Positions 41,314-49,814 of a stretch of 64,000 nt of DNA are shown piece after piece. This DNA comes from Pelomonas sp. SE-A7 (lineage in GTDB: Bacteria; Pseudomonadota; Gammaproteobacteria; Burkholderiales; Burkholderiaceae_C). Position 1 is the first letter of the stretch, and each line of letters opens with the position of its first letter. Under the pieces are notes generated by a model. That model saw only the letters and a list, made by a program, of their open reading frames with translations, did no database searches and was not told the DNA's origin. A program made the position numbers and the translations under genes. The DNA lies in contig NZ_JAUASW010000001.1 in the NCBI RefSeq assembly GCF_030345705.1, positions 248,001 to 312,000 on the forward strand, read 5' to 3'.

Positions 41314-42572
41314 CCGGCGATGCCGGCGCGCTCCAGCATGGCGTGCAGCAAGACATTGCAGCCCGCGGTGATGTGCTCGGGCTTGGCGTCCTCGATCTCG
41401 TTGTGGCTGATGCCGTCCTTGCAGGGAATGAAGATCATCCCGGCCGGCGCCAGCCGCGCCATGTAGACGGCGTCATGTCCCGCGCCTGAAACGGCCGGCA
41501 TGTTCGAGTAGCCCAGCGCTGCCGCGGCCTTGCCGACGGCGGCCACACAATCCGCATGGAAGGGCGCGGCCGGGTAGTGCGACACCAGCTCTATCGTGAT
41601 CGGCAGGCCACTCTCTGCGCTGGCATCAACCACGGCCTTGCGGATGTCTGCATCCATGCGCTCGACCAGTTCGTCGGTGGCGTTGCGCAGGTCGATGCTG
41701 AACTTGACACGCCCCGGTATCACGTTGCGGCTGTTCGGATGCACATGGACCATGCCGACCGTGCCGCGGCCATGCGGCGGATAGCGGTGGGCAATGGCCA
41801 CCACTTCCTGCATGAGCTTGGTAGCAACCTGCAGCGCGTCCTTGCGCAGCGCCATCGGCGTGGGGCCCGCATGCGCTTCCATGCCGGTGACCACGCAGTC
41901 GTACCACTTGATGCCCAGCACGCCGGTCACCACGCCGATGGTGACGTCGTGGTCTTCCAGCACCGGCCCTTGCTCGATGTGGGTCTCGAAGTAGCTGCCT
42001 ATGGGATGGGCGCCGGGTTCTTCGTCGCCGATGTAGCCTATTCGTTCCAGTTCCCCCTTGACCGTCTTGCCTTCGGTGTCTGTCGCGGCATAGGCGTGCT
42101 CCAGCGTGAAGGCCTTGGCGAACACGCCTGAGCCCATCATCACCGGCACGAAGCGCGAGCCTTCCTCGTTGGTCCAGAAAGCCACCTCGATGGGCGCCTC
42201 GGTCTCTATGCCAAGGTCATTGAGTGTGCGTACAACCTCGATGCCCGCCAGCACTCCGTAGTTGCCATCGAACTTGCCGCCGGTGGGCTGGGTGTCGATA
42301 TGGCTGCCGGTCATCACCGGGGGCAGGGCGTTGTTGCGGCCGGGGCGGCGCATGAAGCCGTTGCCTATCTTGTCGATGGTGACCGTCATGCCCGCCTCGC
42401 GGGCCCAGCCCAGCACCAGGTCGCGGCCCTGCTTGTCTAGGTCGGTCAGGGTCAGGCGGCAGACGCCGCCCTTGGGCGTGGCACCGATCTGCGCCAGCTC
42501 CATCAGCGAGTCCCAGAGGCGCTGGCCGTTGATGCGCAGGTCTTGCAAGGCAGGCTTGGTCTTCATGTCCAT
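41310..42572 (-). CDS. Zn-dependent amidohydrolase, N-carbamoyl-beta-alanine (ureidopropionase) type
   Basis: 420 residues of the M20 carbamoylase family. Metal-site blocks are GSHIDTQPTGGKFDGNYGV, TNEEGSRF and a terminal SHNEIED; the dimer-domain motif is EAHAGPTP. AAAGGA lies 6-7 bp before the ATG at 42572. In this operon the expected reaction is N-carbamoyl-beta-alanine to beta-alanine, CO2 and ammonia, the last step of reductive uracil breakdown. Related families also hydrolyse allantoate or N-carbamoyl amino acids, so specificity rests on context. It lies 11 bp after hydA. Confidence 0.88.
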   Translation of the reverse strand: MDMKTKPALQDLRINGQRLWDSLMELAQIGATPKGGVCRLTLTDLDKQGRDLVLGWAREAGMTVTIDKIGNGFMRRPGRNNALPPVMTGSHIDTQPTGGKFDGNYGVLAGIEVVRTLNDLGIETEAPIEVAFWTNEEGSRFVPVMMGSGVFAKAFTLEHAYAATDTEGKTVKGELERIGYIGDEEPGAHPIGSYFETHIEQGPVLEDHDVTIGVVTGVLGIKWYDCVVTGMEAHAGPTPMALRKDALQVATKLMQEVVAIAHRYPPHGRGTVGMVHVHPNSRNVIPGRVKFSIDLRNATDELVERMDADIRKAVVDASAESGLPITIELVSHYPAAPFHADCVAAVGKAAAALGYSNMPAVSGAGHDAVYMARLAPAGMIFIPCKDGISHNEIEDAKPEHITAGCNVLLHAMLERAGIAG

Positions 42573-42583
42573 GGCAATTCCTT

Positions 42584-44038
42584 TCAACGCGCGACGGCGG
42601 TCGGTGCCAGGTCTTGCGAGCGGGCCTTGGCGGCGGTGAAGTTGGGGCCGAAGGCCGGGCGCTTGATGTAGCGGCCGGCACCCTGCACCGCGCGCAGGTC
42701 GCCGTTGGCGTAGACCAGCTTGCCCTGCGAAACCGTGTGGCTGGCTATGCCGCGCACCTGGCGGCCCTCGAAGATGTTGAAGTCGTTCCTCGAGCGATGG
42801 GTCTTGGCCGAGATGGTCTTCGTGCCCTGCGGATCCCACAGCACCAGGTCGGCATCGGCGCCCTCGGCGATGCAGCCCTTGCGCGGATAGATGTTGAACA
42901 GCTTGGCCGTGTTGGCCGAGGTGATGGCGACGAACTCGCTGGGCGTGAGCCGGCCGCTGTTGACGCCGGCATCCCAGATCACCGCCAGCCGCTCCTCGAC
43001 GCCGCCACAGCCGTTGGGGATCTTGGCGAAGTTCTCCTTGCCGGCGGCCTTCTGCGAGGCGCAGAAGGTGCAGTGGTCGGTCGCCGTCGTGTGCAGCTGG
43101 CCCGACTGCAGGCCGCGCCACAGGAACTCCTGGTGGATCTTGGGGCGGAACGGCGGGCTCATCACATAGGCCGCCGCGGTGGCGAAGTCGGGATGGCGGT
43201 AGACGCTGTCGTCGATCAGCAAATGGCCGGCCAGGACCTCGCCGTAGACCCGCTGGCCACGAGCCCGTGCACGCGCGATGGCCTCGGCCGCTTCGATGCA
43301 GCTCACATGCACGATGTAGATCGGCACGCCCAGTACATCGGCAATCGCGATCGCGCGGTTGGCCGCTTCGCCTTCGACCATGGGCGGCCGCGAGAGCGGA
43401 TGGCCCTCGGGCCCGGTGATGCCCATCTTGGCCACCTCGGCCTGCAGCAGGTAGACCAGTTCGCCGTTCTCGGCATGGACCGTGGGCATGGCCCCCAACT
43501 CCAGCGAGCGCTTGAAGCTGTTCACCAGGGTCTCGTCGTCGCACATGATGGCGTTCTTGTAGGCCATGAAGTGCTTGAAGCTGTTGATGCCTTCCTCGTG
43601 CACCAGCTTGCCCATGTCGGCGTGCACGCCTTCGCTCCACCAGGTCACGGCCACATGGAAGCCGTAGTCGGCGGCCGACTTCTCGGCCCAGCCTCGCCAT
43701 TGCTGGTAGGCCTCCATCAGCGGCTGCTGCGGATTCGGGATCACGAAGTCGATGATGGACGTGGTGCCGCCGGCCAGCGCCGCGGCCGTGCCGCTGAAGA
43801 AATCGTCCTGTGTCACCGTGCCCATGAAAGGCAGCTGCATGTGGGTATGCGGGTCGATGCCGCCGGGCAGCAGGTACTGCCCCGAGGCGTCCAGGGTCTC
43901 GCAGCCGGTCGGCGCTTCGCGCGCGGCGCGCTCGCCGATGGCGGCGATCTGGCCGTCCACGCAAAGCACATCGGCAGTGAACTCCCGGTCGGCATTGACG
44001 ACGGTGCCGCCGCGTATCAGCAGGGCCTTTGCAGTCAT
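42584..44038 (-). CDS. hydA: Dihydropyrimidinase (D-hydantoinase)
   Basis: 484 residues, full length. The cyclic amidohydrolase motifs are GGIDPHTHMQLPFMG (metal His pair), the carbamylated-lysine context HFMAYKNAIM, and TTATDHCTF. It opens dihydrouracil to N-carbamoyl-beta-alanine. It lies 4 bp after the NCS1 transporter gene and 11 bp before the amidohydrolase, so the three are cotranscribed with preTA. Confidence 0.94.
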   Translation of the reverse strand: MTAKALLIRGGTVVNADREFTADVLCVDGQIAAIGERAAREAPTGCETLDASGQYLLPGGIDPHTHMQLPFMGTVTQDDFFSGTAAALAGGTTSIIDFVIPNPQQPLMEAYQQWRGWAEKSAADYGFHVAVTWWSEGVHADMGKLVHEEGINSFKHFMAYKNAIMCDDETLVNSFKRSLELGAMPTVHAENGELVYLLQAEVAKMGITGPEGHPLSRPPMVEGEAANRAIAIADVLGVPIYIVHVSCIEAAEAIARARARGQRVYGEVLAGHLLIDDSVYRHPDFATAAAYVMSPPFRPKIHQEFLWRGLQSGQLHTTATDHCTFCASQKAAGKENFAKIPNGCGGVEERLAVIWDAGVNSGRLTPSEFVAITSANTAKLFNIYPRKGCIAEGADADLVLWDPQGTKTISAKTHRSRNDFNIFEGRQVRGIASHTVSQGKLVYANGDLRAVQGAGRYIKRPAFGPNFTAAKARSQDLAPTAVAR

Positions 44039-44042
44039 GACA

Positions 44043-45509
44043 TCACTCCTTGCGTTTCATCGCCATGGCCCCGTAGTAGACGACGGCGGCAATCGCCAGT
44101 CCCACGAACCATGCATAGGTATAGACCTGTTTGAAGACCATCGCCACCTCGGGGAATGCGGCCGGGAAAGCGGCATTCAGGAAGCCCGGCACATTGGGCG
44201 CCACGCCCAGCACGAAGGCGGCGACGGCGGCCCAGTTCCAGCCGTTCGAGTAGCGGTAGCGGCCGTTGTCGCGGTAGAGCTCGTCCACCTTCAGCTCGGT
44301 CTTGCGCAGCAGGTAGTAGTCGACGATCAGGATGCCGGCCACCGGACCCAAGAGGGCCGAGTAGCCGATCAGCCAGGTGAAGATGTAGCCCTGGGTCGAC
44401 TCGAGGATTTTCCAGGGCATCATCACGATGGCGATGCCGGCCGTGATGTAGCCGCCGGTCTTGTAGCTGATGGCCTTGGGGTTCAGGGCCGAGAAGTCGT
44501 AGGCCGGGCCGACGAGATTGGCCGCGAGGTTGACGCTGACCGTGTCGATCAAGAGAACGATCAAGGCGATCAGGACGGCGGCGCCGGTCATGCGGCTGGA
44601 CAAGTCCACCGGGTCCCAGATCGCCTTGCCGTAGATCACCACGGTGGCCGAGGTTACGAAGACCGCCAGCGCTGCCAGCAGGCCCATGGGGCCGGGCAGG
44701 CCGATGGCCTGACCGACGACCTGGTCCTTCTGCGACTTGGCGAAGCGGGTGAAGTCGGGGATGTTCAGGGCCAGCGTGGCCCAGAAGCCGACCATGGCCG
44801 TGAGAGACGGCCAGAAGACGGCGGAGAACTGTCCGGCCTTTTTGCCGCCTTCGACGAATTGCGAGGGCTGGTCCAGGATGGGGCCCAATCCTCCAGATGC
44901 AGCGCCGGCCTTGTCATAGGCCCACCACAAGAGCACGAAGCAGATCAGGATCTTGATCGGCGCGGTGTAGGTCTCCAGCTTGCGGATCGCATCGATGCCG
45001 TGGACCACGTAGTAGAACTGCACCAGCCAGAAGCCCAGGAAGCACAGCAGCTGCCCCAGGTTGATGCCCAGGCCCGGCAGCTTGTCGCCCTCCAGCGGAT
45101 GGCCGATCAGCACGCCCAGCAGGGTGTAGATCATCATGCCGCCGAACCAGGTCTGGATGCCGTACCAGCCGCAGGCGACCAGGGCGCGCAGCAGGGCAGG
45201 GAGCCGGGCCCCCTGGGTGCCGAACGAGGCTCGTGCCAGCACCGCGTACGGGATGCCGTACTTGGCGCCGGCATGGCCGATCAAGAGCATGGGTACCAGC
45301 ACGATGACATTGCCCAGGAAGACGGTCAGCACGGCCTGGTAGGCGCTCATGCCCGAGTCGATCAGGCTCGCGGCCAGCGTGTAGGCCGGGATGCACATCA
45401 CCATGCCCACCCACAGGGCCGCGAAGTGGTACCAGCGCCAGGTCCGCTGCGCCTGGGTGGTGGGCGCCAGGTCTTCGTTCCAGAGTTGCTGGCTGGTCTG
45501 CTGCGTCAT
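44043..45509 (-). CDS. NCS1-family nucleobase:cation symporter
   Basis: 488 residues with about 12 membrane helices. The N-terminus LWNEDLAPTTQAQRTWRWYH and the first helix are typical of NCS1 (Mhp1, PucI, FurE-like) transporters. Given the operon, uracil, thymine, dihydropyrimidine or hydantoin is the likely cargo. An 80-bp gap after preA is the largest in the operon. I see no terminator in it. Confidence 0.9.
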   Translation of the reverse strand: MTQQTSQQLWNEDLAPTTQAQRTWRWYHFAALWVGMVMCIPAYTLAASLIDSGMSAYQAVLTVFLGNVIVLVPMLLIGHAGAKYGIPYAVLARASFGTQGARLPALLRALVACGWYGIQTWFGGMMIYTLLGVLIGHPLEGDKLPGLGINLGQLLCFLGFWLVQFYYVVHGIDAIRKLETYTAPIKILICFVLLWWAYDKAGAASGGLGPILDQPSQFVEGGKKAGQFSAVFWPSLTAMVGFWATLALNIPDFTRFAKSQKDQVVGQAIGLPGPMGLLAALAVFVTSATVVIYGKAIWDPVDLSSRMTGAAVLIALIVLLIDTVSVNLAANLVGPAYDFSALNPKAISYKTGGYITAGIAIVMMPWKILESTQGYIFTWLIGYSALLGPVAGILIVDYYLLRKTELKVDELYRDNGRYRYSNGWNWAAVAAFVLGVAPNVPGFLNAAFPAAFPEVAMVFKQVYTYAWFVGLAIAAVVYYGAMAMKRKE

Positions 45510-45589
45510 CCGTCCGCTCCTATAAGGGTGTCACGAGGCGTCGCAATGTTTGTGCCTGTCTGTGCTTGGCGCTAGGCGGTAAACCCGGC

Positions 45590-46894
45590 TCAGGCGGTCG
45601 AGCGCATCGGGTTGTTCGGATGCGTCGTCCAGTTGGCGTACTCGGCCTTCACCGGCTGGCCGGTGCGCTGGTCCAGTTCGCCCGGGGCCAGCTTGCGCAT
45701 GGTGATGGTGTCGGGCACCGGGCAGATCGAGACGCAGAGGTTGCAACCCACGCATTCCGCCTCGTTGATCTCGAAGTGGCGCTTGCCATTCTTGGTCGCG
45801 AAGATGGCCTGGTGCGAGGTGTCTTCGCAGACCACATGGCAGCGGCCGCACTGGATGCAGCTGTCCTGGTTGATGACCGCCTTCTCGGTGTAGTTCAGGT
45901 TGAGCTGGTTCCAGTTCTTGACCGTGGGCACGGCCAGGCCGCGCATCTCGTCGATGTTCTTGTAGCCCTTCTCGTCCATGTAGTTCGAGAGGCCAGAGCA
46001 CATGTCCTGCACGATCTTGAAGCCATAGACCATCGCGGCGGTGCACACCTGCACCGTGCCGCAGCCCAGGGCGATGAACTCGGCCGCGTCGCGCCAGGTC
46101 GTGATGCCGCCGATGCCGGAGATCGGCAAGCCGGCGGTCTGCGCGTCGCGGGCGATCTCGGCCACCATGTTCTGCGCGATCGGCTTCACGGCCGGACCGC
46201 AGTAGCCGCCATGCGAGCCCCAGCCGTCGGTGCTGGGGTTCATCACCATGCGGTCCAGGTCCACGCCGATGATGGAGTTGATCGTGTTGATCAGGGACAC
46301 GGCATCGGCGCCGCCGGCCTTGGCCGCACGGGCCGGGTGGCGCACGTCGGTGATGTTGGGCGTCAGCTTCACGATCACCGGCAGCTTGGAATACTGCTTG
46401 CACCAGGCCGTGACCATCTGGATGTACTCGGGCACCTGGCCCACGGCCGAGCCCATGCCGCGCTCGCTCATGCCGTGCGGGCAGCCGAAGTTCAGCTCGA
46501 TGCCGTCGGCGCCGCTGTCTTCGACGCGCACCAGGATGTTCTTCCAGCTCGCTTCAAGGCACGGCACCATCAGCGACACGATCAGGGCGCGGTCCGGCCA
46601 ATTGCGCTTGACCCGGGCGATCTCGTCCAGGTTCACCTGCAGCGGCCGGTCGGTGATCAGCTCGATGTTGTTCAGCCCGATCACGCGCCGGTCCTGGCTC
46701 ATCAGCGTCGTGTAGCGCGGGCCGCTGACGTTGACCACCGGCGGGTCCTCGCCCAGCGTCTTCCAGACCACGCCGCCCCAGCCGGCCTCGAAGGCGCGGT
46801 TGACGTTGATCTCCTTGTCCGTCGGCGGCGCCGAGGCCAGCCAGAACGGGTTCGGGCTCTTGATGCCCAGGAAATTGCTGCTGATGTCGGCCAT
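45590..46894 (-). CDS. preA: NAD-dependent dihydropyrimidine dehydrogenase subunit PreA
   Basis: 434 residues. The N-terminal FMN barrel (dihydroorotate-dehydrogenase-like) carries the active-site Cys in NFGCPHGMSERGMG. The C-terminus has two 4Fe-4S motifs, CIQCGRCHVVC and CVGCNLCVSICP. It reduces uracil or thymine to the dihydro form together with PreT. It starts 3 bp after the preT stop, consistent with a stoichiometric complex. Confidence 0.95.
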   Translation of the reverse strand: MADISSNFLGIKSPNPFWLASAPPTDKEINVNRAFEAGWGGVVWKTLGEDPPVVNVSGPRYTTLMSQDRRVIGLNNIELITDRPLQVNLDEIARVKRNWPDRALIVSLMVPCLEASWKNILVRVEDSGADGIELNFGCPHGMSERGMGSAVGQVPEYIQMVTAWCKQYSKLPVIVKLTPNITDVRHPARAAKAGGADAVSLINTINSIIGVDLDRMVMNPSTDGWGSHGGYCGPAVKPIAQNMVAEIARDAQTAGLPISGIGGITTWRDAAEFIALGCGTVQVCTAAMVYGFKIVQDMCSGLSNYMDEKGYKNIDEMRGLAVPTVKNWNQLNLNYTEKAVINQDSCIQCGRCHVVCEDTSHQAIFATKNGKRHFEINEAECVGCNLCVSICPVPDTITMRKLAPGELDQRTGQPVKAEYANWTTHPNNPMRSTA

Positions 46895-46897
46895 GGC

Positions 46898-48235
46898 TCA
46901 GCTCCTCAATGCGGCATCAATGGAAATGGCGGCCTGCTTGCCGTGCTCCACGGCTTCGACCGTCAGGTCGCGCCCGCCGAAGCGGCAGTCGCCGCCGGCC
47001 CAGACCTTGGCATGGCTGGTGCGGCCCTGCTCGTCGGTGGCGATGCGGCCGCCCTTCAGCTCGATGGCGGGAACGTCGGCCGGTTCGAAGCTCTGGCCAA
47101 TGGCCTTCAGCACCATGTCGGCCTCGAGCACGAATTCCTCACCGGTCTCGACCAGCTTGCCGCCCTCGGTCTTGGTGACGGCGAAACGCACGCCGCTGAC
47201 CTTGCCGCCGCTGGCGACTATCTCCTTCGGTGTGGCCCAGAGTCGCAGCGTGACGCCGTTCTTGCGTGCCCAGTCCTGCTCGTAGCCTGAGGCGCTCAGT
47301 CCTTCCTCGCCGCGGCGGTAGACCATGGTCACCTCGCGGGCACCGAGCAAGCGGCTTTGCACCGAGGCATCGACCGCGGTCATGCCGCCACCTATGACGA
47401 TGACCTTGCGGCCCACCGGCACGCTGTCCGGCTTGTCGGCCTGGCGCAGCTCGGCAATGAAGTCCACGGCATTGGCCAGGCCCTTGACCGAAGGCTCGTT
47501 GATGCCCAGCGCATTGACGCCGGCCAGGCCCAGGCCCAGGAAGACAGCGTCATGCAGCTCGACCAACTGGGCCAGCGTGACGTCGCGGCCCAGCACGGTC
47601 TCGTGCCGCACCTCGATGCCGCCGATCGACAGCAGCCATTCGACTTCCTTCTGCGCAAAGTCGCCGGCGGTCTTGTAGGTGGCCAGGCCGTACTCGTTCA
47701 GGCCGCCGAGCTTGGGATTGGCGTCTATCAGGGTGACGGCATGGCCGCGCCGGGCCAGGCCATGGGCGGCGGCCAGGCCGGCCGGGCCGGCGCCGACCAC
47801 GGCCACCTTCTTGCCCGTGGCGGGCTCGCGGGTGAACAGCGGAGCGCCGGGCTTGGCGAAGAACCCGTCGGTCGCGTAGCGCTGCAGCATGCCGATCTCG
47901 ACCGGCTTGCTCTCGTTGGTGTTGCGCACGCAGCCTTGCTCGCAAAGCACCTCGGTGGGGCAGACCCGGGCGCACATGCCGCCCAGCGGATTGGCCTCCA
48001 GGATGGTCTGCGCCGCGCCGCGGACATTGTCCTGGGCGATGCGCTGGATGAAGCTGGGGATGTCTATGCCCGTGGGACAGGCGGTGGTGCAGGGCGCGTC
48101 GTAGCAGTAGTAGCAACGCTCGGCCTCGATCAGCGCCTGGGTGCGGTTCAGCGGCGGGTGGGCATCGCCGAAGTTCTTTGCATACTGCTCGGGCGCGAGG
48201 CGTCCGGGATGCAGGCCTGGCTGGTTCTGGTCCAT
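46898..48235 (-). CDS. preT: NAD-dependent dihydropyrimidine dehydrogenase subunit PreT
   Basis: 445 residues. The N-terminal Fe-S domain has CYYCYDAPCTTACPTGID and GGMCARVCPTEVLC; then come an FAD site VAVVGAGPAGLAAAHG and an NAD(P) site VIVIGGGMTAVDA, as in the GltD-like half of dihydropyrimidine dehydrogenase. It passes electrons from NAD(P)H to PreA. It is the first gene of the five-gene operon, with an AGGAG-type ribosome-binding site and operator-like dyads about 50-85 bp upstream. Confidence 0.95.
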   Translation of the reverse strand: MDQNQPGLHPGRLAPEQYAKNFGDAHPPLNRTQALIEAERCYYCYDAPCTTACPTGIDIPSFIQRIAQDNVRGAAQTILEANPLGGMCARVCPTEVLCEQGCVRNTNESKPVEIGMLQRYATDGFFAKPGAPLFTREPATGKKVAVVGAGPAGLAAAHGLARRGHAVTLIDANPKLGGLNEYGLATYKTAGDFAQKEVEWLLSIGGIEVRHETVLGRDVTLAQLVELHDAVFLGLGLAGVNALGINEPSVKGLANAVDFIAELRQADKPDSVPVGRKVIVIGGGMTAVDASVQSRLLGAREVTMVYRRGEEGLSASGYEQDWARKNGVTLRLWATPKEIVASGGKVSGVRFAVTKTEGGKLVETGEEFVLEADMVLKAIGQSFEPADVPAIELKGGRIATDEQGRTSHAKVWAGGDCRFGGRDLTVEAVEHGKQAAISIDAALRS

Positions 48236-48286
48236 CGAAGGGCTCCTGGCTGGGCTTGCGCGGCCGCAGCCGCAACAAGTGAATAA

Positions 48287-48302
48287 TTTACTGATTAGTA
48301 AA
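48287..48302. promoter_or_regulatory. Operator-like dyad 1 in the preT/TetR divergent region
   Basis: TTTACTGATTAGTAAA has 6-bp perfect arms (TTTACT/AGTAAA). It lies 51 bp upstream of preT in an AT-rich patch likely to be the preT promoter. Its centre is 18 bp from the centre of the similar site at 48305-48320. Confidence 0.55.
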
Positions 48303-48304
48303 AA

Positions 48305-48320
48305 ATCACCAGTTGGTAAA
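48305..48320. promoter_or_regulatory. Operator-like dyad 2, RutR-box-like
   Basis: ATCACCAGTTGGTAAA contains ACCA-2-TGGT, the core of the Escherichia coli RutR consensus TTGACCA-2-TGGTCAA as I recall it. It resembles dyad 1 at 10 of 16 positions. The TetR/RutR-like gene begins 70 bp downstream on the plus strand, so autoregulation and control of preT from the same sites are likely. Confidence 0.6.
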
Positions 48321-48390
48321 TTCCCGCATGGCGTACAGCGGATGGCGTGCTGAGATCGGGGCCTGATCCGCTGTCGAGATAATCCGCGCC

Positions 48391-49035
48391 ATGCCCTCGA
48401 TTGCCAAGAAGACCGCCAGCAGTCCCCGCCCGCCGCGCCAGGCGCGCATCCGCAAGGAAGCCCAGATCCGTGCCGAGGCCGAACGCCAGTTCGCCCAGTA
48501 CGGCTTCGAGGGCAGCTCGCTGGAGATGATCGCCGCCGGCCTGGGCCTGAGCCGCCACAACCTGCTTTACTACTACCCCAGCAAGGACGGCCTCTACCGT
48601 GCCGTGCTGGAAGACGTGCTGGCCGAATGGCTGGCGCGCATGGACGGCATAGTCGCCGGCACCGACCCCGAAGCGGCGATGCGCGACTACGTGGCAGCCA
48701 AGCTGCGCTTCTCGCGCGAGCGGCCGGCCGGCTCCCAGGTCTTTGCCCGCGAGGTGATGGCCGGCGCTCCGCGCTTTCGCGACGCCATCGAGGCCCGCGT
48801 GCTGCCGGCCCTGAATGCCGACGTGAAGACCTTCGAGCGCTGGGCCCGTGAAGGGCGCATCGCCAGCCTGGACTTCCGCCACCTGATGTTCAGCCTCTGG
48901 GCCAGCACCCAGGCCTATGCCGACCTGGGTGCACAGTTCGCCATCCTGCTGGGCAAGCCGGCCTTGGACGGCGACGATTTCAAGGCGGCCGAGGACGTGA
49001 TCCTCAAGCAGGTGCTGGCCGCCCTGCAGGCTTGA
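48391..49035 (+). CDS. TetR-family regulator, RutR-like
   Basis: 214 residues. The N-terminal helix-turn-helix (about 22-68) shows AERQFAQYGFEGSSLEMIAA and GLGLSRHNLLYYYPSKDGLY; the C-terminal ligand domain resembles the YcdC/RutR type (KLRFSRERPAGSQVFAREVM). RutR senses uracil or thymine in enterobacteria. It is divergent from the pyrimidine operon with two operator-like dyads between them, so it is probably the local repressor, released by a pyrimidine. The following YbaK gene lies 15 bp downstream. Confidence 0.88.
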   Translation: MPSIAKKTASSPRPPRQARIRKEAQIRAEAERQFAQYGFEGSSLEMIAAGLGLSRHNLLYYYPSKDGLYRAVLEDVLAEWLARMDGIVAGTDPEAAMRDYVAAKLRFSRERPAGSQVFAREVMAGAPRFRDAIEARVLPALNADVKTFERWAREGRIASLDFRHLMFSLWASTQAYADLGAQFAILLGKPALDGDDFKAAEDVILKQVLAALQA

Positions 49036-49050
49036 AGCGACCGGGCGAGA

Positions 49051-49578
49051 ATGCCGCCCATGCAAGACGAGACAGTCAATACGAACCGCCCCGAGGGCTT
49101 TCAGCGGGTCAGCCAGGCGCTGACCGGCAAGTCCCATCCCCATCAGCCGCTTTGGCTGGAAGTCGCCGCCCGTACCTCGCAGGAAGCGGCCGACGCGCTG
49201 GGCGTCAGCCTGGGCCAGATCGCCAAGTCCGTGGTGTTCCGCCGCAAGGCCGACGACCAGGCCGTGCTGGTGATCGCCTCGGGCGACCGCCGGGTCGACG
49301 AGAAGAAGCTCAAGGCACTGACCGGCCCGCTGTCGCGTGCCGATGCCGACTTCGTCAAGGCACGCACAGGCTTCTCGATCGGCGGCGTTTCGCCGCTGGG
49401 TTTTGCACCGGCCGAGGGCCATGCGGTGCCGCAGCTGTTCGTCGATCAGGAGCTGTTCCGCTTCGACGTCATCTGGGCCGCCGCCGGCCATCCCAACGGT
49501 GTGTTCAAGATGACACCGGCCGAGCTGGAAGCGCTGACCGGTGCGCCGGTGATCGACGTCGTTCAGGTGGCCGCATGA
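49051..49578 (+). CDS. YbaK/EbsC-family aminoacyl-tRNA deacylase
   Basis: Up to 175 residues (a second ATG at 49060 removes three). The editing fold is shown by AADALGVSLGQIAKSVVFRR with its catalytic Lys, VLVIASGDRRVDEKKL, GFSIGGVSPLGF and FVDQELFRFDVIWAAAGHPN. Members hydrolyse mischarged tRNA, such as Cys- or Ala-tRNA(Pro). It overlaps the DUF1289 gene at the stop, forming a small coupled unit YbaK-DUF1289-isomerase. Confidence 0.87.
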   Translation: MPPMQDETVNTNRPEGFQRVSQALTGKSHPHQPLWLEVAARTSQEAADALGVSLGQIAKSVVFRRKADDQAVLVIASGDRRVDEKKLKALTGPLSRADADFVKARTGFSIGGVSPLGFAPAEGHAVPQLFVDQELFRFDVIWAAAGHPNGVFKMTPAELEALTGAPVIDVVQVAA

Positions 49579-49814
49579 TGAATCCCTGCCCACCCCCCGT
49601 GGCCATAGGCGTGGCTTCGCCCTGCATCAACATCTGCCGCATGCATGCGGCCAGCGGCCTGTGCGAAGGCTGCGCCCGCACCATTGACGAGATCGCCGGC
49701 TGGTCGCGCATGGACGATGCCGGCAAGCGTGCCGTCTGGGCCCTGCTGCCGGCGCGCCGCGAGCACCTGGCCGGGCAGGGTGTGTTCATTGCCGCCGAGG
49801 AAGACCTGCCATGA
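49575..49814 (+). CDS. DUF1289 (Fe-S-type cysteine) small protein
   Basis: 79 residues with the DUF1289 motif SPCINICRMHAASGLCEGCA followed by RTIDEIAGWSRM, four cysteines that could bind iron or zinc. It is cytoplasmic and its function is unknown. Its ATG overlaps the YbaK stop and its stop overlaps the next gene's ATG (ATGA), so all three are translationally coupled. Confidence 0.87.
   Translation: MMNPCPPPVAIGVASPCINICRMHAASGLCEGCARTIDEIAGWSRMDDAGKRAVWALLPARREHLAGQGVFIAAEEDLP

Noticed and set aside
42614..43964. Extension of the amidohydrolase frame (41310-42572) upstream across hydA as one 884-codon protein
   Set aside because: The upstream part is a shadow frame of hydA on the same strand; the M20 protein begins at 42572 with a clear ribosome-binding site.
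43752..45575. A 607-codon plus-strand open frame opposite hydA and the NCS1 gene
   Set aside because: It spans two real antisense genes and their junction and shows no domain; this is the usual artefact of GC-rich third positions.
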